From positions 124,001 through 188,000 of the forward strand of contig JAJOZX010001866.1 of NCBI GenBank assembly GCA_023014485.1: 64,000 bases of DNA, given 5' to 3'. Below the pieces are notes generated by a model. That model made no database searches. It was given only the letters and a program-made list of their open reading frames with translations, and had not been told where the DNA came from. Positions 49,477 to 60,270 of this stretch are shown here, piece after piece. Source of the stretch: Bathynomus jamesi. Taxonomy: Eukaryota; Arthropoda; Malacostraca; Isopoda; Cirolanidae. How positions within the stretch are numbered: position 1 is the stretch's first letter; every line of letters starts with the position of its first letter. A program made the position numbers and the translations under genes.

Positions 49477-49586
49477 CAGGGTGAGTCAAAAGTCTGGAAA
49501 TATAGGAACTATGCTTTTCAATGCAAATATACATATTTGCATTGAAAAGCATAGTTCCTATGTTTACAGACTTTTGACTCACCCTG
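49477..49586. mobile_element. Minimal mariner MITE, near-perfect 110-bp palindrome
   Basis: CAGGGTGAGTCAAAAGTCTG at the left and the complement at the right, meeting at a short centre (TATACATATTTGC). TA on both sides. The RNA would fold as a hairpin of about 50 bp. Confidence 0.92.
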
Positions 49587-49828
49587 TATTTTATTTCACC
49601 CGATCCTCTTTATCAACATTTTAAAAAGTCACTTGATTGTCCGCTTATTAATAAAGAACTGTCAAGTACAGTACTTGTAACGTTCGTTTTAGTTTATGTA
49701 TAATTAAAGGTGGTACGGAAGGGCGTTCTAAAATCTTAGCAGACATTTTAAAGAACAAGATTTTCCAAGTACGTCATTTGAAAATATTTTCCCTTTTATA
49801 AAATATGAATATATGCAGAAATTCTTCC

Positions 49829-49918
49829 CAGCAAAATGTAGTATGTTTAGTAAACGTCATAAACGTTTTACTGACGTCTTATAAACGTTCATGGCGTTAA
49901 CTAAACATCCCATTTCTC
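49829..49918. repeat. Short palindromic element, relative of 27818-27913
   Basis: GTTTAGTAAACGTCATAAAC and a partly mirrored ACGTTCATGGCGTTAACTAA. Confidence 0.7.
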
Positions 49919-50013
49919 GCTATGTTACGTTTTATTGGTTGATGGGGCTTATAAACTTGAAACATATTATACCTTAAAGTATTAAAATCAGGATTTTTTC
50001 GATCGTTTCAGTA

Positions 50014-50205
50014 TCATATGAGGTTCTCCTAAGAAGAAGTGGCCAAGCGACAAAAGTGAAAGTGAAGTAACTTTTGAAGATATTTTGTCGAAATATCTTC
50101 AAAAGTTCAAAAGTTATGGCAGGCCATTTCAAATTTGTACAACTTTTAACCGCGTTTTCTACTTTTGTCGCTTAGCCACTTCTTCCTAGGAGGGCCTATG
50201 AAGAA
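50014..50205. mobile_element. Palindromic MITE (AAGAAGTGGCCAAGCGACAA arms)
   Basis: The left arm AAGAAGTGGCCAAGCGACAA mirrors TTGTCGCTTAGCCACTTCTT; the outer pair is CATATGAGGTTCTCCT against AGGAGGGCCTATG. The inner pair AACTTTTGAAGATATTT/AAATATCTTCAAAAGTT forms a second hairpin. Confidence 0.75.
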
Positions 50206-50359
50206 TTTTTTTTCATATGAAACTTAAATGTTCTGAAACGACATTTCTTTTAGAGTATATTTTATATTTTCAGACGCCAAAAAGCAGCTACATTCGCTCA
50301 CCACAAAGTCAGAATGGTTATTATTCCTATGTTCTATATTTTTTTTTTAATTGGGGTTG

Positions 50360-50560
50360 TTTAACCTCCTTCGCAACATCTAAGGTTATATGACGGAGGG
50401 GACCTACAGCTTTACGTGGGATCCGAACCACGGGTCGCTACATAATCTGGGCGCGGAGGACGGTCTCCCATTCAACTACTACTCAAACCCAATGTCGCTT
50501 AACTTCGCTGATCTCCGGGAAGCGGTGTTACGACATTGGCCACGACGTAGCCCATGTTCT
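50360..50560. repeat. SINE/LINE-tail-like repeat
   Basis: GGAGGGGACCTACAGCTTTA then CGTGGGATCCGAACCACG resembles the CR1-like LINE tail, but the rest (GGCCACGACGTAGCCC) does not. GGGTTCGGATC-type box B similarity on the minus strand is weak. Confidence 0.4.
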
Positions 50561-50644
50561 ATATAGAACATTAATTGGCATACCTAGAGTTGCTGTTGGT
50601 GATACCTATACCCTATACCCACTACAACTGTGATTCCTTCTATA

Positions 50645-50870
50645 GGTCATCCCATAAGTAATGCGGCATTTTTTAATTTTTTTTTTTTTCCATTTTTATC
50701 ATTATTTTACGGATAGAAATCAAACAACTCTTTGAAGTTATTTATATTTAAATAAATATTTATTTAAATATAAATAACTTCAAAGAATTGTTTGATTTCT
50801 ATCCGTAAAACAATGATAAAAATGGAAAAAAAAAAAAATTAAAAAATGCCGCATTACTTATGGGATGACC
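50645..50870. mobile_element. Palindromic mariner MITE (GGTCATCCCATAAGTAATGC ends)
   Basis: Ends are inverted repeats extending over the whole 226 bp, TA on both sides, T/A homopolymer in each arm, and an ATTTAAATAAATATTTATTT centre. Confidence 0.92.
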
Positions 50871-51185
50871 TACAAGCCTCTTATACCACTTCATCCATCT
50901 TTCTAATTTATTTTTATTTATTTATTAAAATTGATTTTCATTTAATGTCTAGTACCGTCTTTCAGGCATCTTTTAACCATCGTTTCTCTCTACGCTTAAC
51001 CGTAATCTCCACGTAGGTTTTTGTCGTGGTGATGGGACTCTTTACGTCTACCCATATAAGACAATGATACCTTCAACACGTTTCTCATACAATTCCTTAA
51101 TTTTTTAATATTTATTTTTTAAAAAATTTCTCCTTACCGTTACGCCTAACACGTCACATCTAACACCTAACGCAAAAGTACGTTA
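50871..51185. other. No recognisable gene
   Basis: AT-rich sequence between a MITE and a hAT. Confidence 0.5.
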
Positions 51186-51193
51186 ACTAAACG

Positions 51194-52553
51194 CAGTGGT
51201 GGGCACCGCTAACCAAAACGTTAACTTCGTTAACCGCTAATCCGTTAACCAAAAAGTTAACTTCGTTAACCGTTAATCCGTTAATTCGTTAAACATGTAA
51301 CGGAAGTTACCGATAAACCGTTAACGTTAACTTTTATTATAAAAAAAAAAAAAACACAATATATATAATTTAATTTTCCCTCTTCTTCTCGTTCTCCATT
51401 TGTCCATGAGATGCATGTTGCCCTTCATGAAAATTAGCATATCAAAGTTTTCATCAGACAAGGATGATCTCTTGGCCCTCAGGATGTCCTTGCCCATAGA
51501 GAACAAACGCTCCACTGCAGCACTGGAGGGGATGGCTGTGTTGAACTTGATGAACAAGTCCACCAACACTTGCTCACCCAAGAAGGCAGCATCTGTCAGC
51601 AAGTCCTTGGAGTTGGTCTCCAGCCAGGTCTTGACCAAGTTCTGGGCCTTGCCCTTGAGTGACCTGTGGCTTCTGCTGCTCTCTTTTGTCTGGATGACAG
51701 CACTGAAGAAGTCATCCTCCTCCTCCTCCTCGTTGTTGCTGCCTCCACTGTTGCTGCCCACTTCGTTGGACTGCTGCTTCATGGCCTCCTCGACTGTACC
51801 CTCCATGCTTGTCATACTTGTCCAACCAGATGAGGTGAAAACGCTCCCATTGTAAGACATCAATTGACTTAATTTATGTCATCAAAGTGACATGAGAATT
51901 GAAATCTTACCTGATCAGTTTTATGGTTCTTGAAATGTACCAAGGAGAAAACAAATAAGGTACTCACAGACATATTATAAATATACATGACTTACTTGAC
52001 AACGATTATTTTTAAATATTCACTCGCACAAACATGTTGCGCAAGAGACAGACTGCAAATGAAACGAATGTAGTTATTTGTTGTAATTGTTACATATATA
52101 TTATTGAAAGTGCCTTAAAATGCTCGTGATATTTCTTGAAAGAAGTTGAAACATTCAACTCAAATGGCAAATCTTTCCGCCTGATTTTACAGTTGACCAT
52201 GTTTTGCTCAAACCAATGCCATAAATAACTACCATATTTGGTAAGACACAAATTGTGGCGACGGAAACAAATATATCGCCTGATTTTGCACTGCGGAAAT
52301 GGAAATTCGTTCATCACTATTAACAGTGGCGGATTAATTGCGCACCTGCTCAGCACTGAAAATAATAGAAACTTTTAAACGTTTATTTATGAATTTTTTG
52401 GGTTAACGGACTTGAGTTAACGGAAGTTAAATGTAACGGAAGTTAATTAGTCCGATAATGATTTTCAAAGTTAACTTAAAAGTTAAATCGTTAACGAAAA
52501 AGTTAACTTCGTTAATTAACGATTAACGGATTAACGGTTTGTGCCCAGCTTTG
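51194..52553 (-). mobile_element. hAT element with exact 8-bp target duplication
   Basis: Left end CAGTGGTGGGCACCGCTAAC, right end GTTTGTGCCCAGCTTTG; target duplication ACTAAACG at 51186-51193 and 52554-52561. Subterminal regions are packed with GTTAACTTCGTTAAC- and TCCGTTAAC-type repeats in both orientations (51205-51335, 52400-52540), probably transposase binding sites. A transposase C-terminus is encoded on the minus strand. 1360 bp, so internally deleted. Confidence 0.93.
51327..51863 (-). pseudogene. hAT transposase C-terminal dimerisation domain
   Basis: The 178-codon minus frame has an acidic stretch (NNEEEEEDDFFSAVIQ), then FLGEQVLVDLFIKFNTAIPS and AAVERLFSMGKDILRAKRSS followed by LSDENFDMLIFMKGN. 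This is the hAT dimerisation region, with the S-x-x-x-E-R-x-F-S motif that in active transposases includes the final catalytic Glu region. The upstream catalytic part is missing, although 51864-52356 may hold degraded remains. It is open, so loss of function is through deletion rather than point decay. Confidence 0.88.
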
Positions 52554-52561
52554 ACTAAACG

Positions 52562-53050
52562 TTCATAAACTTTCATTAAACGACACTCGTTTCGAAAGTA
52601 GTCTGAAACTAGATTTACGTGAAATTGTCAAAAATGATATTATTTTTGAAGAATTTTACGCTTAATCCTAAAAAAGTTGACAAACAAAATAATTAAAAAA
52701 GTAAACCAATATTTCTTAAATAAAATTCGTGAATTAAATGGTGAAGTTAAAGAGGGACGAAAATGAATAAACAAAAACTTAAATGAAAGAGCGAACGAGA
52801 ACCCTTTTCCATAAAAATAATAATTATGCGAAGAATTGAACAAAAATAGCGAACATATTGAAGAAACGCATTTCAGAAATTGAAAAGCGGACAGTAATTG
52901 TAGTTTGTGTATTCCATGTACTTATCTTTAAAACAAAAAACAAAAAAAAAAGAATTTTTTAACTTGAATAATATTCAGTTCGTTGTTTTATTTGCCCACT
53001 TACGTAGGTTTTATACGCATGGAAAAGAGACCGGAGCATAAGTTTGAGCG
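52562..53050. other. No recognisable gene
   Basis: AT-rich. Confidence 0.5.
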
Positions 53051-53055
53051 GTATG

Positions 53056-53158
<103 letters not shown>

Positions 53159-53419
53159 TATAGGCATTCTTACTCTTAATTCCCATAATCACAAAGAACT
53201 GAGCGCATAAGATAGATCCTTCATTCAGTTCCTTCTAAAGACCTTCTTCGCCCCCCTTCCCGAACATTTTCTTCACATTCAGCCTCGTATGTTTAATTTG
53301 TAAAGAATACAACACAAAGGTGTACATTCACTCCATGAGAGATCTTTAACGCAAAACAAACTCTGAAATTATTCTCAAACTTTCAACACTCCATACATTA
53401 AAACATTGAAGAAACATCT

Positions 53420-53439
53420 TATATATATATATATATATA
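53420..53439. repeat. (TA)n microsatellite
   Basis: Short TA array before the next element. Confidence 0.85.
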
Positions 53440-53445
53440 GTCTAT

Positions 53446-53588
53446 CACGGCCTTTTTTGCGAAATCGGCCTTTTCTTTGTTTAACGAAAATATCACGACT
53501 TAACCTACCCAATCGTCAAGGGCGGACAGTTGACCTAACCGGGCATTCAATTAATCTACATCGGGCTTTTTTGCAAAAAAGCCGTAAC
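53446..53588. mobile_element. Small element with CACGGC-TTTTTTGC ends and a TTAGG-module core
   Basis: Left CACGGCCTTTTTTGCGAAAT, right complement (GGGCTTTTTTGCAAAAAAGC then CGTAA), imperfect. The core at 53481-53560 is a TTAGG module including ACCTAACCGGGCATTCAATT. Confidence 0.6.
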
Positions 53589-53605
53589 ATACATACATAT
53601 ATATA

Positions 53606-53840
53606 ATAATGGTTAGCAACGCTGACTATGAATCCACGGGCCCCGGGTTCGATTCATGGTGCTGGTTGGTAGGTAAATGGACACCCTGGTTAAGACGCTG
53701 GGCTGCTGATCGGGAGGTTGAGATCGAGTCCGGGCGAGGACTTTGTAATTTCTGACCGCCCATGGTGGGTCTAACGTGGAGTAACAAGCTTGACCTTCGT
53801 CAGAATGAACAATTCGGGCGGAAGCTAACTGAAGGTTAAT
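53606..53840 (+). mobile_element. Dimeric tRNA-derived SINE (family A), 5' truncated
   Basis: Begins within the first tRNA-like unit (GGTTAGCAACGCTGACTATG, GGGTTCGATTC). It has the second unit GGTTAAGACGCTGGGCTGCT and tail CTTGACCTTCGTCAGAATGA. It ends beside a TTTGGTTAACCAAAG palindrome. Confidence 0.75.
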
Positions 53841-53973
53841 ATATATACCTTTGGTTAACCAAAGGTGTATATATATATTCTCATATTTCAATTAAATATG
53901 ATATATGCATTATTAAATATCTTTTTACTAAGCTCATTTATTTACCACAAATGAATGATCGAATTTCGCAATC

Positions 53974-53978
<5 letters not shown>

Positions 53979-54025
<47 letters not shown>

Positions 54026-54037
54026 TATATATATATA
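53979..54037. repeat. (TA)n microsatellite
   Basis: About 58 bases of TA. Confidence 0.95.
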
Positions 54038-54327
54038 ACCTTGGTTTGCCTCCCATCCAACTTGTTCATTCTGACGAAGGTAAAGCTTGTTGCTCCACCT
54101 TAGATCTACAGTTTAACGTGGAATCCAAACCACGCCCCACCAGCAGCCTAGCGTCTTAACCACTAGGTTACCCAGGGTACCTATTTATCCACCAACCAAT
54201 ATTTTTTTTGTTGTGTGGAAGGATGAACAGCTGGGTTTTGCTGCGCGCCGCCTGTCGTCACCGGGTCTCGATCCCGGGGCTGATGGATTCGTTGTCAGCG
54301 ACACTAACCACTACACCACCGAGGCGT
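54038..54327 (-). mobile_element. Dimeric tRNA-derived SINE (family A), minus
   Basis: On the minus strand: head GCCTCGGTGGTGTAGTGGTT, CCCGGGATCGAGACCC, linker with CCCAGCTGTTCATCCTTCCA, second unit GGTAACCTAGTGGTTAAGAC and tail CTTTACCTTCGTCAGAATGA. Flanked by TA arrays. Confidence 0.82.
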
Positions 54328-54566
54328 ATATATATATATATAATATATATATATTCCTCACCTTCTCTTTCTACACTTTTGTAAAGGGAGGAACAAAGAT
54401 TTTTGCACTAATTAAATGCCGTTGTCAGCAGGTAAATCAGACCCAGATTTTTTTTTTTCTTTTCTCGAAACTTCGTGACCATTTTGCAATAAATTGTAAT
54501 TCTCTTTTTCCTTCTTTCTTTTGTGAATCTTTTCCGATTACGTTTCCATCATTTCGAAGAAGGTTA

Positions 54567-54600
<34 letters not shown>

Positions 54601-54788
54601 GCCTTATGAAGCCTTATTCTTCGGCTATTTCGGTGAACGTCAGTTGGACGGTATGTCTTTTGAATAGAAGTGGGGTTTCCCGAGACTGTTGATCGAACCC
54701 ATTACCTCTGCCCGGTAATGCAAATTATTCAATGTTTTAGCACAGTGTAAAGTTCTGAAGAGTAGATATTTGTTCTCATAATATAGAC
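54328..54788. other. No recognisable gene; TA arrays
   Basis: TA arrays at 54328-54352 and 54570-54597; otherwise unassigned. Confidence 0.5.
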
Positions 54789-55529
54789 CAGGGGTGGTCA
54801 AGTTTCCTGGACCCAAGAGCCACATACGACGTTTATCAGATGTACGAGAGCCGCAAAATATTTTAAAAAGAATTTAATTATTAAAAACATATACATATAC
54901 ATATAGTTATACTCACATTATTAAACTGTTTGATTACTACTTGTAGAAGGCTTAGTTTGGGTCTTCATTTTGGCTGTTAATGCTTTAAAGTCTGGCTGAT
55001 GTGATGTTAAGGCGGTATGAAGAAGCTCAGTCAGGTGTTCGTTAGTGAGGGCAGCACGATGTTTTAACTTTACAAACTTCATTACCGAGAAGAGTGCTTC
55101 ACAGTAATAAGTTATCCCAAAAACTGAGATAAGTCGGAAACTGGTTTTCCTGAGGTGAGGATACTTTGTCTCTGGTACTTGCTTCCAAAACTCAACTGCA
55201 GATAAGCTTTTATGTATCAACTTTAAACCCACGTCCTCCTGTAGCTCCAAAAGTTATGTTTGTATTGAAGCAGCTTCCTAACAAAAGGGTTGGATTAAGG
55301 TTTCGTAGGCCAAGGCTGGACTGCGTGGACTTCAACAAATCTTTCCAATATATTGGTATTAGAAAAAGTACTCGACAAATATAGATGCTTTATTAAATGA
55401 GATTACATATTTTTCATTTGTAATTGCGTATAATATAGATAATTTTAAGAGATTAAATACGATAGGCCTACATAAAAAATATATTTCACCAAGTAATATA
55501 TATATACCTTAACTTTACCTTACAACCTT

Positions 55530-55672
55530 ACAAAGGTTTCGCGCGATGATTCCTCATTTCGCGAAGGTCAAGCTTGTCGCCCCTCCTCTCGAGTTGGCCT
55601 GGTGAAGTAGTGAGTTGGTTTCTTGTGCTCGCCACCTCACATAGCCAGGTACGCCCGGCTCATCGGGGATTG

Positions 55673-55673
<1 letters not shown>
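55530..55673 (-). mobile_element. LINE (CCCH family) 3' tail, minus
   Basis: The minus frame reads IPDEPGVPGYVRWRAQETNS then LLHQANSRGGATSLTFAK, the terminal block of the family, truncated upstream at a (TA)n array. Confidence 0.85.

Positions 55674-55719
<46 letters not shown>
55674..55719. repeat. (TA)n microsatellite
   Basis: 46 bases at the 5' truncation point of the LINE tail. Confidence 0.95.
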
Positions 55720-55721
<2 letters not shown>

Positions 55722-55840
55722 ACACAGTGAAGTAAATTGTAAGCAAACAAACGTAAAGTATATAAATAAATTGTAAAGCAAATAAACGTAAAGTAAATTG
55801 CACACAGTAAACCGAGCAAAAAGCCGGACATTGAAAACAT

Positions 55841-56134
55841 CTAACGGTTTAACCTAAGTGACCTCATCTTTCTGGCTTTCTTTTGGGAGAATATCTTAAT
55901 AATCTCTGAAAAATCCAAGCTTCGAGCCAAATCACTTTCAATCGAGATGAGTGCTAGTGCAGATAAGCGAGATTGTCCCAGGGTTGATCGATAACAATTC
56001 TTGACTCTCTGTAGAGTCGAAAATGATCTCTCTCCTTGGGAATTAGTACCCAACAAGCGTTTCTCTCTCTTCAATGTACTACTTTCATGGTGTCGAACAT
56101 AACCGTCCGACATTATGCACTGACAATATTGCAA
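55841..56134 (-). pseudogene. hAT-type (ZMYM/PRKRIR-like) dimerisation domain
   Basis: The minus frame contains LGTNSQGERSFSTLQRVKNC then LGQSRLSALALISIESDLAR and KIFSQKKARKMRSL. This is the C-terminal dimerisation region of TTF-type zinc finger/hAT transposases, with the ERSFSTL motif. The first 20 residues differ from the usual context, and the remaining protein is absent. It belongs to the nested element, not to the surrounding ZBED5-like gene, whose own C-terminus is at 54921-55250. Confidence 0.85.
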
Positions 56135-58110
56135 TATATGTCTATGATATTTGATTTATGCATAAAATTGTAAAAATTTCTGTAAAAGAAAAATACACAT
56201 CACTCGAAAGAGAAATAACATAAATATAACAAACATATAAACATAAATTTATTTTTATGATATGAAATAAATTTAGGCTCCCTAGTTCTACTCTACAGTC
56301 TACACAAATAAAGTGGAAAACAACTAAACAAACACCTCTACTTCAAGGTCAGATGACAACTGCCAGAAAATCTGCTAGTGTTGTCGAAAAAAAAAATTTT
56401 TTTCGTAAGCCACACTTTTTCGTAGGCCAAGGCTTTCAGCCTTTTAGCCTTCGGGTTAATCCGTCACTGGATGTGGTAACAGGACAGCCATCGTTGACGA
56501 CATCAGTCAGGAAAGGATTTACAAGAAATTCGAAGCATGGTTTTAGCTTCCTTAGTTCATCAAACCTGAACTGAAAATCATCAATTAGTCCTTCTAATTT
56601 ACCTTTGTATTCCTCCAATTTACTCTCTTTTATTTCAATATCAGGAAAAGTGTTTGCTCAATTTTTCAGGTGGGAAAAGTGGTCAAATTTTTTTGTTACT
56701 AGATCTTTTTGGAAAGCTTTATTTTATTCTGGAAACTGAAAACTGTCTGTGTAAGGTCAGAAATGACCTTATCCTTTCCCTGAAGTGCCAAATTTAGATT
56801 TTGAAGGTGTATTACATCAGTAAAAAACATCAGATCCTGCACCCATTCGTGATCTTCTAGTTGTGGGTATGACTTTCCCTTTTCTTTCAAGAAATCAATG
56901 ATAGGCTCCAACAGTGCAACAAACCTATTCAAGAGATTACTAGTTGATAACCACCTTACAATAGAGTAGAATGAAAGGTCATCTGGCTTATCTTGAAGAT
57001 CTAGCTCCTCGATAAAATTTCTAAACGCTCGGTGCGTTTTTGCATTTGAACGAATGAAATTCACAATTTCTAGAACACATTTCATAACACTGTCATACCT
57101 AAAGTACTTGCTTACCAAATGACCACGGTGAATGATACAGTGAATAAAGAGACACACAGGATACTTGGGATCACGTGTCAAGAGCCCAACTAGGCCTACA
57201 TTTTGTTCTACCATAGCTGGTGCTCCATCTGTTGCAACACTGACAAGTTTATTCAATGGTACTTGAGCATTTGATAATGCCTCGTCAAGTGCGTTCTTTA
57301 TGTCAACCCCTCTGGTGGTTTCTCTTAGGGTCATTAAGTCCAAGAGTTCTTCTTTCACATTTCCATCGCCAGTAACATAACGAACAAAGATCGCCAGTTG
57401 AGGGTTATCTTTAATATCTGTGGATTCATCGAGGGCCAAACTGAATGCAACAGAATTCTTCAAATCACTCTGCAACGAGCATGTAATTTCAGCACTGATC
57501 TGGGAAATACGTCTCTCTGTAGTGTGGGCGGGAAATAGAAATACTTGCTATTTGTTCTCGAAGCTTTGTGTTATCTGGAGCGAGAATTGCAGTAACATCG
57601 GCAATATTCTTCTTCACAAATTCTCCACTACTGTAGGGAAGTTGAGCACGAGCAATATTCCATGCCATAACAAAACTAGTTTCAGTAGTTAAGTCAGCTG
57701 TCTTACACAATGATGAAAGTACAGTTTGTTGGGCAACTAGGCTAGATTTCAACATTGTTAACTTAGTCTTCCGCAATTCTGATTTGGGAGGAAATTCCGT
57801 AATAAATTTTTATGGTTAGTTTCATGATGACGCTTTAAGTTACTGGCTTTAAAGTGATTAAGTGCCACGTGGCAGTTAAGACACACAGGTTTCGAATTAC
57901 GGACAATTGTTCGAACACAATTGTTCGAAAACCATAGTTCGAAAAACAGTTGTTCGAAGCAACAATTATTCGAAGTTATAATTGTTCGAATGAACAACCA
58001 ACTAAATAAAATCTTAGTTGCCAAGACGCAAATACGAAGACGTAAATAAGAAGGTTAGCTCTTCATTTAAACTATAACATTTATAGTGCTGCAGTTAAAC
58101 CACCCTTAAA

Positions 58111-58266
58111 ATGGCAGAGTTTGTTTCTAGTGAGAAAGGAAAGCCAATGCTCTTAGTGAATGGGTTTTTATATGTAAGAGACAAGCAAGTGAAAGCAAGA
58201 GTGTACTGGAAATGTCAAAATGTAGTAGTGGATTTATTCCGTTTGGGGGCTAGCACCGAATTTTAA
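58111..58266 (+). CDS. FLYWCH-type zinc finger N-terminal exon or fragment
   Basis: A 51-codon frame, MAEFVSSEKGKPMLLVNGFL then YVRDKQVKARVYWKCQN, matches the first half of a FLYWCH domain: the S-x-K-G-K/R start, L-x-V-x-G-F/Y, and the Y-W-x-C with the first zinc ligand Cys. The rest of the finger (second Cys and two His) is absent; after WKCQNVVV the frame drifts to a TAA at 58264-58266. An intron beginning near 58220 (QN then GTAGTAG) is possible. FLYWCH fingers accompany MULE transposases and some insulator proteins. Whether it is transcribed is unknown. Confidence 0.65.
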   Translation: MAEFVSSEKGKPMLLVNGFLYVRDKQVKARVYWKCQNVVVDLFRLGASTEF

Positions 58267-58376
58267 TGAAAATCGGTATACTAATGTAGTTTTGGTCACT
58301 GATTTCAAAAATAACTTTTTTTTTGGAAAAATGAAAAACAAACATGTTAGAGCACTTTAAATAATTAATGTATTTT

Positions 58377-58478
58377 TAACGAAAATATCATGACTTAACC
58401 TAACCAATCGTCAAGGGCGTACAGTTGACCTAACCGGGCATTCAACTGACCTAACCGGGCATTCAATTGACCTACCTT
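58377..58478 (+). repeat. TTAGG module inside the Mutator-like element
   Basis: AATATCATGACTTAACCTAA, then CAATCGTCAAGGGCGTACAG and two GACCTAACCGGGCATTCAA units. A single, non-palindromic copy. Confidence 0.85.
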
Positions 58479-59399
58479 GACTTTCATATGCTTCTATCTT
58501 GTTTTATTAATAAAGATTTTTAACTTTGAATAACGTATGAATAAAGATTTTTAACTTTTAATGTTTTTTTAATACTTTTTGTTTTTCGAACTATGGTTTT
58601 CGAACAATTGTGTTCAAACAATTGTGTTCGAACAATTATAACTTCGAATAATTGTTGCTTCGAACAACTGTTTTTCGAACAATTGTGTTCGAACAATCGT
58701 CCGGCAACGACAGGTTTCCCACCCTTAACAGTAAAGGCAAAGCTCTTCTCCCACTCCTGTTTAAAAACTCTATTTTCTTCTTCATATTTCCGTTTCTTAC
58801 ACTTTGTCTGCTCAGTCATTTTAATCAACTAAGGGGTTGTATAACTTTCACTTGTATAGCTGAGAAAAATAGCCACTATTTGATCTAAGAAGCCAATTTT
58901 AAAACACACTCATTCGTTACTACACGCGGTCCGCAGGGTAGTTCGAGGTGTACTGGAGTAACTGGACACTGGTGAGTGGCGATTGGTGTTAATTACATAA
59001 TTATCCCGCTTAGTGCCTGTCACGCAAAAGAAATTGTCGTACGCATGACGCATTTTATTGTCAATTCAACTTTTCCGTTTTTTTTCATATTTTTTTTTAT
59101 GTGAAAAAAAAATTATATGTATTTGTATTATGAATTTTGTCTTTTATGACAAATACAATAAAAACAAAATAGTCTCGCGAGCCGCAGTTAACAACCTCGC
59201 GAGCCGGGGTTTGGCCACCGTTGAATCATAGACTTTGATCTCCTGCCAGACGTAAATTGACTATTTCCATACGATAAATTCAAATATAATTTCAATATGG
59301 AAAATGATTTTCACTGTATTTTCGCGAGCGAGCAGCAGTTTATAGATTGAATTATTGTTTATTCAAATGAAGTTACTGTTTCCATAAATGACATCAATC

Positions 59400-59790
59400 T
59401 AAGTGGAAACGCACGTGAGTGATTGCGGCTATACCGCAATCTTCTTGGATACACATGTCCCCATAACTGCACATTTTTGCAGAAATATACGGCAGAATAA
59501 CCGGCGCGATGTTGTCGATACAGTTGGTTGTGCTGTACGTCGGGTATCCAGGTCCTTAGCTAGAGTGTTGGCATACGCTTGTATTTGATATATCCCCATA
59601 GAAAATAATCCAGTGGCGTCGAGTCTGAGGATCGGGCTGGCCAAAGTCCTTCGGTTATTGCGCTACCAATGAAGAAGTTCTGAATGAATTTCAAAACTCC
59701 ACGTTCTTCAGCATATAACAGTGGAATGAACTGTTTAATCATGATTCTGTATCGTTTAGCAGTTACAGTTTTCGTAGAGTAGTCCATACT
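59400..59790 (-). pseudogene. Mariner (DD41D-like) transposase relic
   Basis: The minus frame 59787-59560 begins MDYSTKTVTAKRYRIMIKQF, PLLYAEERG, and includes LWPARSSDSTPLDYFLWGYI, an altered form of the WPARSPDLTPLDFFLWG block. Further on (59580-59460) comes the degraded tail with VSTTSRRLFCRIFLQKCAVM. The second aspartate (QHDGA) region and both terminal repeats are unrecognisable. Old copy. Confidence 0.65.
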
Positions 59791-59799
59791 TCTATTTTC

Positions 59800-60268
59800 T
59801 GACTATAAAGAGTTGCTGATGAAGACTATGTGGATTCTGTCGTGGTTGGGCATTTAATGTAATGATTTTTACTGTATTAACTTGATTTTTGTTTACTTAT
59901 AATGATATTTGCATATCGAACTTATACTGTACTACAAACTTTCATGGTTCTTTTAAAGTGAATTTCTTTAACAGAACTGAATGCTCAACTGACTCGGCAG
60001 CGTGTATCTGATTAGGTCTAACGTAAAGCAAGTCGAAACACGAAATAGGCTTTATAGAATTTTATTTAGTTAAAAATTTAAAGTATGGTGATTAAAAGTG
60101 GGGCGAATTAAGATGAAGGTGACATTGAAAAAGAGAGAAGTTAAGTCGGCCTAAGCTAACTATCATCAACGGAATTTACATTAAAAAGCACGATGTAACA
60201 CAATGCGTCTTACGATCACAAATCGCGTAAACTTGTTTTGACATGAGGCGCAAGGTCGCCATTAGACT

Positions 60269-60270
<2 letters not shown>
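59800..60270. other. No recognisable gene
   Basis: AT-rich. Confidence 0.5.

Larger units (their letters stand above)
55260..56469 (-). mobile_element. Second hAT-like element nested in the large hAT
   Basis: The right end is clear (complement CAGTGACGGATTAACCCGAA). The left end near 55275-55310 has GGATTAAGGTTTCGTAGGCC, matching GCCTTGGCCTACGAAAAAGT further in. The left boundary and target duplication are not resolved. The interior has a transposase tail (55841-56134) and a LINE tail plus TA array. Confidence 0.65.
57894..58709 (+). mobile_element. Mutator-like element with 9-bp target duplication, carrying a FLYWCH fragment
   Basis: Exact 9-bp duplication ACAGGTTTC at 57885-57893 and 58710-58718, placed inside the hAT transposase gene. 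Terminal regions are inverted repeats rich in TTCGAACAATTGTGTTCGAA iterations (left 57902-57985, right 58590-58700), starting GAATTACGGACAATTG and, inverted, CGTTGCCGGACGATTG. The centre encodes the first half of a FLYWCH zinc finger, and a TTAGG module lies at 58377-58478. 9-bp duplications and FLYWCH domains are both typical of animal MULEs. Confidence 0.8.
54921..58819 (-). pseudogene. hAT transposase (ZBED5-like), split by two insertions
   Basis: The start codon on the minus strand is at 58819 (MTEQTKCKKRKYEEENRVFK). A BED-type zinc finger is split by the Mutator-like insertion: VKGGKPV before it, CLNCHVALNHF with KRHHETNH after. Next come LRNFLPNQ, a block with AWNIARAQLPYSSGEFVK (57489-57776), and the RNase H-like core (56699-57475) with ALDESTDIKDNPQLAIFVRY, LVSVATDGAPAMV and SFYSIVRWLS. 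The remaining catalytic region follows at 56436-56618. After the second insertion the C-terminal dimerisation region is at 54921-55250 (FRLISVFGITYYCEALFSVM, AALTNEHLTELL). Only two or three small frameshifts are apparent apart from the insertions, so this element was probably active fairly recently. Confidence 0.88.
54789..59223 (-). mobile_element. Large hAT element, interrupted by a second hAT and a Mutator-like element
   Basis: Left end CAGGGGTGGTCAAGTTTCCT; right end GTTTGGCCACCGTTG with the outer bases degenerate. Repeats of CGAGCCGC and GAGCCGCA lie near both ends (54846, 59180, 59205). Flanks ATATAGAC and TCATAGAC are probably decayed 8-bp duplications. The transposase gene fills the minus strand in several blocks. 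Insertions: hAT 2 at about 55260-56469 and a Mutator-like element at 57894-58709. Confidence 0.85.

Noticed and set aside
51400..51855. A 151-codon plus-strand protein
   Set aside because: Antisense shadow of the hAT dimerisation domain encoded on the minus strand.
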